From contig JAHJSI010000045.1 in assembly GCA_018830465.1 (NCBI GenBank), forward strand, positions 1 through 7,650: a stretch of 7,650 nucleotides of DNA, in the 5' to 3' direction. The notes below the pieces were generated by a model. It was given only the letters and a program-made list of their open reading frames with translations. It was not told the DNA's origin and did not search any database. The stretch is from Patescibacteria group bacterium (GTDB taxonomy: Bacteria; Patescibacteriota; Patescibacteriia; UBA2169). Position numbers and translations under genes: made by a program. Each line of letters begins with the position of its first letter. The first letter of the stretch is position 1. Below, one piece after another: positions 1 through 5,629 of the stretch.

Positions 1-84
1 ACTGTCGGGAATTTGTCTGATACTGTCGGGAATTTGTCTGATACTGTCGGGAATTTGTCTGATACTGTCGGGAATTTGTCTGAC
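1..84 (+). repeat. 21-bp tandem repeat, four copies, coding for heptads
   Basis: Copies lie at 1-21, 22-42, 43-63 and 64-84. The first three are identical and the fourth differs only at its last base (C instead of T, giving AAA-encoded Lys after Asp). The array may continue upstream of the window. One unit is exactly seven codons (TVGNLSD), so each added copy lengthens the coiled coil by one heptad without breaking the frame. Identity at DNA level, including third positions, points to recent expansion. Confidence 0.97.
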
Positions 85-405
85 AAAGTAGACGAAATTT
101 TGGAAGCAATTGGACATTTTTCTAATAAAACAGAAGAACATTTTGATAGAATAGAAAATCGATTAGACAATATGGATGTCCGTATGGGCAATATGGATGT
201 CCGTATGGGCAATATGGAAGGCGATATGGTTACCAAGGACTATTTAGATAAAAAGTTTTTTGATTCAAAAGACTATGCAACAACATTGATACGCAAAGAG
301 GATGGGAAATTGGTGCGTACAGTTGATAAATTAGAGCACAAACGCGTCTTTTCTTCGGAAGACGCCCAAGAGATCAAAGCAATGGAGCCGTTTCCTGTAA
401 AATGA
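1..405 (+). CDS. Coiled-coil hypothetical protein, 5'-truncated
   Basis: The frame is open from base 1 and ends with TGA at 403-405, so the true start lies upstream; the TTG at 13 is an internal Leu codon of the repeat. Visible are 134 residues. The first 28 are four copies of the heptad TVGNLSD, followed by more heptad-like sequence (KVDEILEAIGHF, HFDRIENRLDNMDVRMG), which indicates a parallel coiled coil. After about residue 78 comes a non-repeated tail with TKDYLDKKF, LIRKEDGKLVRTVDKLEHK and a terminal AMEPFPVK. From memory, short soluble proteins with a coiled coil followed by a 'RKEDKK...L...K.I...A..I..MEPFP' tail recur in Parcubacteria genomes; their function is unknown. There is no signal peptide or membrane segment in the visible part. 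The next gene starts 11 bp downstream on the same strand, which suggests co-transcription. The coding call is secure; the role is not known. Confidence 0.85.
   Translation, partial: TVGNLSDTVGNLSDTVGNLSDTVGNLSDKVDEILEAIGHFSNKTEEHFDRIENRLDNMDVRMGNMDVRMGNMEGDMVTKDYLDKKFFDSKDYATTLIRKEDGKLVRTVDKLEHKRVFSSEDAQEIKAMEPFPVK
169..210 (+). repeat. Second 21-bp tandem repeat, two exact copies
   Basis: Copies at 169-189 and 190-210 are identical and each encode NMDVRMG. A degenerate third copy (NMEGDMV) follows at 211-231. The unit is unrelated in sequence to the one at 1-84 but has the same length and the same codon phase, so the gene has grown by heptad duplication at two independent points. Confidence 0.95.
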
Positions 406-416
406 TGGATTAATAT

Positions 417-2303
417 ATGCTGGATTCGGTTTTAAAATCAGGATATACAAAAGACATTGACTGGATATATGTCCAGCGCGCGCTGGATAGGATTTTGTCG
501 CGCGTAATTTTTTGGTGGATATTATTTACTGCGTTCGCAACCCCGCTATGGCTTACAACTTACAGCTTACAACTTACAGCTTACAACTTTTCCCATGTGC
601 TGTTTTTCGCGTTCTGTGTATGCGTTGGCTGGATATTGCATCTTGCTCGCGAATTATTCGCTCGGGACAGGATCGCGTGGCAGAAATCATGGCTTGGATG
701 GGGACTGTTAGCGTTATTTATTGTGGTAATCGCAACATCATTACAGCTTACGGCTTTACGGCTTTTTGGCTTTACGGCTTTTTGGGCAAACGAAACCGGA
801 CCTTTAGCTTGGCTTTCTTTGATAGGATTCTGCGCTTTAGTGATTCAGGCGCGGTCTGTGAAATTCACGCACCTTGCGCGCGCCGCGATAGCTGGATTTG
901 TCGCGCTGTTCCTGATAACCGCGGTATTTTCCGTTGTGGAAGGAACGTACCATGATACGTTCTTACGGGGCATTGTAGGAACGCGCTCTGGCGCGGTGCC
1001 AAATACTTTATCTTTATCCAGATTTATAACATATGGAGCAAATGAGTATGCTCTTTTTGGCGCGGGACTAGGCCAGTCAGCGCGCGTGTTCTGGGAAACC
1101 GCGGAAAGCGTGGATTTGGATGCTATGCTCTCAATTCTGCCGGCTGTGGGAGGAGTTTATTCTAGTTTATTGTGGGATGGCGGCATATTATTGCTGGCTG
1201 TATTTCTATTTTTTACATGGGGTTTTGTAATTCGTGTTCTGTGGCAAGCTCGCAAACAACTGCCAAAAACGTCATTAAAGTTAGGCAATAGAACGCGAAT
1301 ATTACGTCTGATAAAGATGTGCGCATTATTAGTTCTGTGGCTTATATTTTTATGGTTTAAATCAATCAGCTTTTTAGTATTATATACCACGTTTATTTTT
1401 ATTCTGCTTATCTGTCTGCAATCAAGACAAATATTTTCCACAAAACATGATCCTCGCTCTGTCAGAGTTATTTTCTCCGGGGGTCTCGTGGCTTTGCGGA
1501 TTGCGCGCTTCGGTCTTCTCGCGCTTATCGTGCTTTTCGCGTTCGCAGTGCGCGCTCTTGCAAATCCTGATTTATCAGACCAGTTTTATGTTTGGAGAGC
1601 TCAAGAAGCAGTGCGTCTTTTTCAGGAGGAAGAATATTTTATAGACAACCCAGAGCAGGTGAGCCGAATTATCGCGATTGTGGCGCAGGATATGTCTGAA
1701 ATTTCTATGGTAAAAATTCAGCCGGCTCAAGCATGGTCTTTGGCTCGGTCTTTGAGCCAATTAAGCTCTGTTGCGCCCAATGCGGACCAATTTCTATTGC
1801 GCGCGCAAGAAGCGTATGATTATGCTTTGAGCAGAATAAATCGGAATGTAATTTTACTAACAGAAGCATCAAGATTTTACCGTTTAATAGAACACAACAG
1901 CTCTAAAGCTTTTGATTTTGTTTCAAAAGCATTGGAAATTGATGATTCATATCTGTTCGCGGTAATGGAAAAAACAGAGCAATTAAAAGAACAAGGAAAT
2001 TTAGACCAAGCTCTCGCAACAATAGAGCCATATGCTTCAAAGCGCGCGGATATGGCATATGCGGCCGCGCGTATGGCTTTGGATTTAAGTAATTTTGACA
2101 AGGCAGTTGAATATTATTTATCAGCGATTGGCCAGAATCCAAAGCATTTGCAGGCGCGGTTTGAATTAGCGCAGGCATATATCGCTTTAGGCCAGATGAG
2201 TGAAGCTGAAGCAGAGTTAGATGAGCTTGAATCTTTTATTGCTGAAGACGACGCGCAAACAAAAGAAATTATAAGTGAATTAAGATTTTTAATTAAAGAT
2301 TGA
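417..2303 (+). CDS. O-antigen ligase/polymerase-like membrane protein with C-terminal TPR domain
   Basis: 628 residues, ATG at 417, stop TGA at 2301-2303. About nine hydrophobic segments are visible near residues 29-48, 57-78, 92-112, 129-146, 152-174, 243-275, 298-315, 316-334 and 352-382. Between segments five and six lies a roughly 65-residue loop with FGAGLG (214-219) and then GGVYSSLLWDGGILLL (245-260). That order (a loop with a 'G.G.G' turn, then a helix-rich 'tG.lg...' stretch) resembles the WaaL/Wzy O-antigen ligase fold, whose members transfer or polymerise lipid-linked glycans on the outer face of the membrane. The rest (about 385-628) is soluble and helical, with TPR-like repeats at about 507-537, 544-576 (A.MALDLSNFDKAVEYYLSAI..NPK) and 577-606 (ARFELAQAYIALGQMSEAEAEL). 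Such ligase-TPR fusions are common in Patescibacteria. The N-terminal half is shorter and more repeat-laden than I would expect for the family, so it may be diverged or partly degenerate. No Shine-Dalgarno is evident; the start follows the preceding gene by 11 bp. Membrane-plus-TPR is secure, ligase activity only moderately supported. Confidence 0.8.
   Translation: MLDSVLKSGYTKDIDWIYVQRALDRILSRVIFWWILFTAFATPLWLTTYSLQLTAYNFSHVLFFAFCVCVGWILHLARELFARDRIAWQKSWLGWGLLALFIVVIATSLQLTALRLFGFTAFWANETGPLAWLSLIGFCALVIQARSVKFTHLARAAIAGFVALFLITAVFSVVEGTYHDTFLRGIVGTRSGAVPNTLSLSRFITYGANEYALFGAGLGQSARVFWETAESVDLDAMLSILPAVGGVYSSLLWDGGILLLAVFLFFTWGFVIRVLWQARKQLPKTSLKLGNRTRILRLIKMCALLVLWLIFLWFKSISFLVLYTTFIFILLICLQSRQIFSTKHDPRSVRVIFSGGLVALRIARFGLLALIVLFAFAVRALANPDLSDQFYVWRAQEAVRLFQEEEYFIDNPEQVSRIIAIVAQDMSEISMVKIQPAQAWSLARSLSQLSSVAPNADQFLLRAQEAYDYALSRINRNVILLTEASRFYRLIEHNSSKAFDFVSKALEIDDSYLFAVMEKTEQLKEQGNLDQALATIEPYASKRADMAYAAARMALDLSNFDKAVEYYLSAIGQNPKHLQARFELAQAYIALGQMSEAEAELDELESFIAEDDAQTKEIISELRFLIKD
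551..590 (+). repeat. 14-bp tandem repeat, 2.9 copies, inside a CDS
   Basis: The unit GCTTACAACTTACA occurs at 551-564 and 565-578, and its first 11 bases recur at 579-589. It encodes part of the extracytoplasmic loop between the first two membrane helices (residues about 45-58, LTTYSLQLTAYN). Because 14 is not a multiple of three, gain or loss of one copy would shift the frame. Confidence 0.95.
752..783 (+). repeat. 16-bp tandem repeat, two exact copies, inside a CDS
   Basis: GGCTTTACGGCTTTTT occurs at 752-767 and 768-783. It is preceded at 741-751 by TTACAGCTTAC, an 11-mer also present in the 14-bp repeat at 560-570, so the two arrays may share an origin. It encodes residues about 112-122 (ALRLFGFTAFW). 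A 16-bp unit does not preserve the frame when its copy number changes. Confidence 0.95.
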
Positions 2304-2330
2304 TTTTGTGGTATGCATGGTTGATATAAT
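2300..2330 (+). promoter_or_regulatory. Possible orphan promoter after the membrane-protein gene
   Basis: TGATATAAT at 2322-2330 fits an extended -10 (TG-N-TATAAT). TTGATT at 2300-2305 could serve as a -35 with a 19-bp spacer, longer than ideal. It would start transcription near 2337, and the terminator at 2387-2414 would end the transcript after about 75-80 nt. The -10 lies within an inverted repeat, TTGATAT (2321-2327) and ATATCAA (2332-2338). In AT-rich intergenic DNA such matches also arise by chance, so this is tentative. Confidence 0.33.
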
Positions 2331-2386
2331 CATATCAATATGATACGATAAAAACATCTAAATGATACGAATATGATTAAATAGTC

Positions 2387-2414
2387 AAAAAATCGCCTTT
2401 TTGGGCGATTTTTT
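2387..2414. terminator. Bidirectional intrinsic terminator
   Basis: AAAAAATCGCC (2387-2397) pairs perfectly with GGCGATTTTTT (2404-2414) around a 6-nt loop. The arms end in a run of A on one side and T on the other, so a U-tract follows the GC stem in either direction. On the plus strand it ends transcription of the 1-2303 unit; nothing obvious needs it on the minus strand. Confidence 0.88.
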
Positions 2415-2460
2415 GCAGTTCTACGGATTCTGCTGTACTTCCGAAGACGTGCATCAGTAA

Positions 2461-2476
2461 GCTATATCATTATAGC
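2461..2476. promoter_or_regulatory. Palindrome next to the -35 position: candidate operator
   Basis: GCTATA (2461-2466) and TATAGC (2471-2476) form a perfect inverted repeat with a 4-bp centre (TCAT). Its downstream arm reaches the place where the -35 of the promoter at 2494-2502 would be. No good -35 hexamer is present there. A dimeric regulator site is the simplest reading, but the arms are short. Confidence 0.35.
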
Positions 2477-2493
2477 ATACAAACACTATTTTG

Positions 2494-2502
2494 TGGTATA
2501 AT
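2494..2502 (+). promoter_or_regulatory. Extended -10 promoter, predicted leaderless transcript
   Basis: TGGTATAAT (2494-2502) is a perfect extended -10 element, TG-N-TATAAT, within TTGTGGTATAAT. No consensus -35 is seen 17 bp upstream, which is usual for extended -10 promoters. The start point expected about 7 bp past the box coincides with the ATG at 2509-2511, so the mRNA would begin at or within a base or two of the start codon. The same box and spacing recur at 6895-6903. Confidence 0.8.
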
Positions 2503-2508
2503 ATATTC

Positions 2509-5295
2509 ATGCATTTGCTGAAAAATAAAAAGTTTTTATCAGTCGCTCTTGTGGCGTTTTTGGCCGTATTTGGAGTGATTTTTCCAGCGCATGCCCAATC
2601 AACAATGGGCTGGACCGCTACTATTTTGTCGTCTTTGGCAATGATTATTATTGAGCTGCTTGGAAAACTGCTTATTGTCCTGATTGAGATTTTGCTCGCG
2701 ATTGTGAAATACAATGATTTTATAAACGCTGACGCGGTCACAAGGGGCTGGATTTTGGTGCGCGATGTTTCTAATATGGCGTTTTTAATCATATTCATCG
2801 CTATCGCGTTTGCCACGATTTTGGGCGTGGAAAAATATGAATGGAAGCGTTTATTGCCGAAACTATTGATAATGTCTGTCGCGATTAATTTTTCCAAAAC
2901 AATCTGCGGAATTATAATTGACGGGTCCCAGGTTGTGATGATGACTTTTGTTAATGGATTCAAGGATATTGCCGCTGGAAACCTGATACGCGGGTTTGGC
3001 TTGAGCGACATGCTTTCCATACGCGAGCTTGGAGTAGATGAAAATATCACGGACAACGCGGTCGCGGCCGCGTCTATTTTAGCTGTTGTTCTTTTGCTTA
3101 TCGCGGCAATTACTTTAGGAGTAATAGTTTTGATGTTCTTGGTCAGGATTATTTATTTGTGGATTTTGATAATCCTTTCTCCTTTGGCTTTTATGCTTGC
3201 CGCGGCTCCGGGAACTGAAGCCCAGTTCCAGAAATGGTTCCAGAAGTTTATAAAATACGCGTTTATCGGGCCCATTATGGCGTTTTTCCTGTGGCTTTCG
3301 TTCTCTGTTATGGCTGGAGTTCAGCCTGGTTCAAATTTAGCCCAAGACAGCAATATCCCTTTCACTGACCAGCCAACCGGCTTTATGGAGCCAGCTGGAA
3401 ACACTGCGGCCGCGATAAGCGGAATTTCCCGCTCTGACAATCTGCTTTCATATTTTATCGCCATCAGTCTTTTGCTTCTTTCTTTGGTAGTCGCGAACAG
3501 CATTGGAGTGGCTGGAGGCAATTTTGCCGGGTCTGCTTTGGCTAAAATCAAGTCCGGCGGAGTAAAATTAGGCAAGTTTGGGGCTTTGGGCCTGGCAACC
3601 GGAGGAGCAGGCGCAGGGCTTGGGCTTTTGGGCGGGAAATACGGCGGAAAAGGAATAAAAAAAGTGTATAAAGGAGCTGAAAAGATGGGTCTTACAGGAC
3701 TCGCGGGTCATGTTTTAGATACAAAATTCGGCAGTAAAATAACAAGATTAGGAGGAAAGGTCTTAAGCAAAGTCGGCCCAACAAAAGAAGCGCGCGCGAT
3801 TGGAGAAGCTTACGCGGAAAAAGGAGGCAGAATAGCTGATGTTAAAAAAACATATTTAAAATATAAAGAGCGCAAGGAAAAAGAGGAATTCGCAATACCG
3901 AACGCTGTGCTGGAAGACCAGCTTAATAAAGAGGTACGCGGCCGGAACACGAACAGGGTTTTTGAAACAACAGTCGCTCTCGCGATAGAGCGAAAAAAAG
4001 AGATGCCAGAGGATGAAGATGGGCAAGTTCGCTTATTTCAGAAAGCGCAAGAAGAAATGAAAGCTGGAAAAAAAGGCGCTGAAATTGACTGGCTCGCGGC
4101 TTATATGGCGCTTAAGGATAATAATGGGGACAATACTCTTTTAACCACAACAGAAGTCGCGAATCCTGTTGTTAAGGAATCTCTTAGAAGAATGGGTGAT
4201 TTAGGCGCTGAAGGTGTTGTGAAGCATAAAATTAAAGATGATAAGGGAAATGATTTTGAATATACTGAAATCGAAGAGGAATACCAAAAATCATTATTTC
4301 TTGAGCAAAATCCAAATGGAGATTGGGACAGCAATAAAAACAGTTTAATGCTTAAATCGGCTCAAGATTTCGCAGCAAAGACCGCTGATGAAAAGAAAAA
4401 AATGCAGGATAAAATCGCAACTCGCCTTTACGCGCAGGAATATAATTTGTACGAATTTGATGGCAATGGAAAAGCCCTTGGATACGCGGAACAGATTGTT
4501 GATTCTTCCACAGGAGAAATTACCGCGCACGCGGGCCGGTTGGACGAGAATGGCGAAATGAAGGACGCTGGAAAATATGTCGGCTCTGCTGACGCGTTTC
4601 ATGAGCAAACTTTGCAGATGTTAGACGGAGATCGCCTTAAGCAAGCAAATCCAAATCTGTCTGGCGAGGTTATTTTACAACTAGGCCGGGAGCTTGACGG
4701 AATATCCTTGAAAAATAAGAGTTTTGGTCTTGCGATGAAAAATGAAATCAAAGAAGACGGTTTGCATAGAATTAATTTAGCAACTAAGAGTGGAAAGAAA
4801 AAACACGCAGGACTTGTCGGCGGGAAAATGCGCAATCTGTCTGTTGGAGAAACATCTGCCTCCCATCCTCTTGTTACCAGCATAATGTCGGCATCACAGG
4901 AAAAAGGAAAGGAACCAGGAACATTTTACAATGCCACAGTCCCTGAATACGCTAAAGCGTATTCTCGCGCGGCCGCGTCCGGAGACACGCGCGGATACGC
5001 GAACACCAGAATTGACCATTTGTTCGCGTTAGCTGACAGCGCCCATATCGCGGACCAAGATATGCCATACACTCCAGTTCAGCAATATGAAGTAATTAAG
5101 AAATTCAACAATAGGAATCATTTTGAATATGGAAGAAATAAAATGCCAGAGAACCAATATCATATATTGTTCTTGAAATTGCTCAACAACCTCGGCGTTA
5201 AAGGTATTGCGAATAATACACAGACGAATCAACCAGGAAATAAATACGACAAGCTTACTAAACAGACGGTAAGCAAGGCTGTCATTGATTCTTGA
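2509..5295 (+). CDS. VirB6/TrbL-like type IV secretion channel protein with long C-terminal extension
   Basis: 928 residues from ATG 2509 to TGA 5293-5295. A TTG at 2491 extends the frame by six codons but lies inside the promoter, and the ATG start gives a clean signal peptide: KNKK, a hydrophobic core, and an AHA (27-29) cleavage site. Membrane segments follow near residues 38-67, 84-104, 116-136, 186-212, 208-235, 250-270 and 313-334. Diagnostic stretches for the VirB6/TrbL family as seen in Patescibacteria are WILVRDVSNMAFLIIF (81-96), INFSKTICGIIIDGSQVVM (126-144) and IIYLWILIILSPLAFMLAA (214-232), followed by KWFQKFIKYAFIGPIMAFFLW. VirB6-type proteins form the inner-membrane part of type IV secretion channels. 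Residues about 341-400 are Gly-rich, then about 530 residues are soluble, charged and helical with no family I recognise; this tail makes the protein far longer than classical VirB6 (about 300 residues). No Shine-Dalgarno: translation is probably leaderless. No plus-strand terminator follows, so transcription may run into the convergent gene. Confidence 0.85.
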   Translation: MHLLKNKKFLSVALVAFLAVFGVIFPAHAQSTMGWTATILSSLAMIIIELLGKLLIVLIEILLAIVKYNDFINADAVTRGWILVRDVSNMAFLIIFIAIAFATILGVEKYEWKRLLPKLLIMSVAINFSKTICGIIIDGSQVVMMTFVNGFKDIAAGNLIRGFGLSDMLSIRELGVDENITDNAVAAASILAVVLLLIAAITLGVIVLMFLVRIIYLWILIILSPLAFMLAAAPGTEAQFQKWFQKFIKYAFIGPIMAFFLWLSFSVMAGVQPGSNLAQDSNIPFTDQPTGFMEPAGNTAAAISGISRSDNLLSYFIAISLLLLSLVVANSIGVAGGNFAGSALAKIKSGGVKLGKFGALGLATGGAGAGLGLLGGKYGGKGIKKVYKGAEKMGLTGLAGHVLDTKFGSKITRLGGKVLSKVGPTKEARAIGEAYAEKGGRIADVKKTYLKYKERKEKEEFAIPNAVLEDQLNKEVRGRNTNRVFETTVALAIERKKEMPEDEDGQVRLFQKAQEEMKAGKKGAEIDWLAAYMALKDNNGDNTLLTTTEVANPVVKESLRRMGDLGAEGVVKHKIKDDKGNDFEYTEIEEEYQKSLFLEQNPNGDWDSNKNSLMLKSAQDFAAKTADEKKKMQDKIATRLYAQEYNLYEFDGNGKALGYAEQIVDSSTGEITAHAGRLDENGEMKDAGKYVGSADAFHEQTLQMLDGDRLKQANPNLSGEVILQLGRELDGISLKNKSFGLAMKNEIKEDGLHRINLATKSGKKKHAGLVGGKMRNLSVGETSASHPLVTSIMSASQEKGKEPGTFYNATVPEYAKAYSRAAASGDTRGYANTRIDHLFALADSAHIADQDMPYTPVQQYEVIKKFNNRNHFEYGRNKMPENQYHILFLKLLNNLGVKGIANNTQTNQPGNKYDKLTKQTVSKAVIDS

Positions 5296-5302
5296 TTTAG
5301 AT

Positions 5303-5339
5303 AAAAAAAGGGCTACCACGCGTTTTTGCGTGATAACCC
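5303..5339 (-). terminator. Intrinsic terminator of the minus-strand small gene
   Basis: Read on the minus strand, a 12-bp stem (5339-5328 with 5321-5310, two G-U pairs, GC-rich at base and top) is followed directly by seven U (plus-strand A5303-5309). It lies 9 nt after the TAG of the small gene. On the plus strand the wobble pairs become C-A mismatches and no T-run follows, so it should act only on minus-strand transcripts. Confidence 0.85.
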
Positions 5340-5348
5340 CTTGCTGTA

Positions 5349-5504
5349 CTACTTGTGGATCATTGCTTGACACCAGTGTTTTCTAGATCCTTCTGGCCAC
5401 GAGAAACAAATACCTCCTTGGCAAATCCATCCTTGTTGCAGTAATTTATTTACTTTTTCTAAAAAATCTTTAATGTCCCTTTCTTCTACAACAGTGTATT
5501 TCAT
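5349..5504 (-). CDS. DUF1737-like small protein
   Basis: 51 codons plus stop, ATG at 5504-5502 and TAG at 5351-5349. It begins MKYTVVEERDIKDFLEKVNK and continues LLQQGWICQGGICFSW, ending QAMIHK. The order 'MKY.VV....I..F...VN.LL..GW..QGG...S......QAM..K' is the hallmark I know for DUF1737, a family of roughly 50-residue bacterial and phage proteins of unknown function; the protein is a full-length single domain. No signal peptide or membrane segment. Less usual are three cysteines (C28, C33, C45) with H43 and H50. The gene is a complete self-contained unit on the minus strand: sigma70-type promoter (5622-5594), leader, AGGAGG six bases before the ATG, and its own terminator. It sits convergent to the VirB6-like gene and divergent from the gene at 5630. 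A cytosolic accessory or regulatory role is possible but not shown. Confidence 0.9.
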   Translation of the reverse strand: MKYTVVEERDIKDFLEKVNKLLQQGWICQGGICFSWPEGSRKHWCQAMIHK

Positions 5505-5510
5505 GGTATT

Positions 5511-5516
5511 CCTCCT
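5511..5516 (-). promoter_or_regulatory. Strong Shine-Dalgarno site
   Basis: AGGAGG on the minus strand, six bases upstream of the ATG at 5504. It fixes the start of the DUF1737-like gene and is the only strong ribosome binding site in the window; the plus-strand genes lack one. Confidence 0.9.
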
Positions 5517-5536
5517 AGTTTCTTATTTTTTAGCTT

Positions 5537-5564
5537 ACTTGTCTGTCTCGCCTGTTTGGCAAGT
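5537..5564 (-). promoter_or_regulatory. Possible leader hairpin of the DUF1737-like gene
   Basis: In the minus-strand leader, ACTTG (5564-5560) can pair with CAAGT (5541-5537). Inside, a TTGCC/GGCGA stem around AAACA is an overlapping alternative. Both are short. The position between promoter and Shine-Dalgarno leaves room for control or for mRNA stabilisation; no known riboswitch class is recognisable. Confidence 0.25.
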
Positions 5565-5593
5565 GACAAATATGCTAATGAAATGAACATAAT

Positions 5594-5622
5594 AATATAT
5601 CGCATTTAGATTAATAAGTCAA
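5594..5622 (-). promoter_or_regulatory. Sigma70-type promoter for the DUF1737-like gene
   Basis: On the minus strand TTGACT (5622-5617) and TATATT (5599-5594) are separated by exactly 17 bp. Each hexamer differs from consensus at one position. Transcription should start near 5587, leaving a leader of about 83 nt. The -35 lies only 7 bp from the ATG of the divergent gene at 5630, so polymerase here would occupy that gene's start region. Confidence 0.75.
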
Positions 5623-5629
5623 GATAAGT

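Noticed and set aside
13..15. TTG as the start of the coiled-coil gene
   Set aside because: It is the Leu codon of the repeat unit and the frame is open to base 1, so the real start is upstream.
1..84. Tandem repeats as a CRISPR array
   Set aside because: Units are contiguous with no spacers, are 21 bp long, and are translated as coiled-coil heptads.
512..955. 147-codon plus-strand frame inside the membrane protein gene
   Set aside because: It overlaps a much longer gene in another frame and has no domain-like sequence; it is kept only as a hint of past frame shifts at the repeats.
2415..2490. tRNA or structured RNA gene after the terminator
   Set aside because: The length is about right for a tRNA, but there is no acceptor stem, T-loop GTTC-type motif or cloverleaf pairing.
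2491..2508. TTG at 2491 as the start of the VirB6-like gene
   Set aside because: It falls in the extended -10 promoter and adds WYNIF residues before an otherwise clean signal peptide.
2454..3056. 200-codon minus-strand frame opposite the VirB6-like gene
   Set aside because: It is the antisense of a well-supported membrane-protein sequence, with no ribosome site or recognisable domain.
5029..5373. 114-codon minus-strand frame overlapping the end of the VirB6-like gene
   Set aside because: It runs through the terminator of the DUF1737-like gene and opposite a real gene; the 51-codon gene next to it, in another frame, has a promoter, Shine-Dalgarno and family motif.
5571..5629. Plus-strand promoter for the gene at 5630
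   Set aside because: Candidate boxes (CATAAT 5588-5593, TAGATT 5607-5612) lack a good -35 or have poor spacing, so none is listed as a feature.
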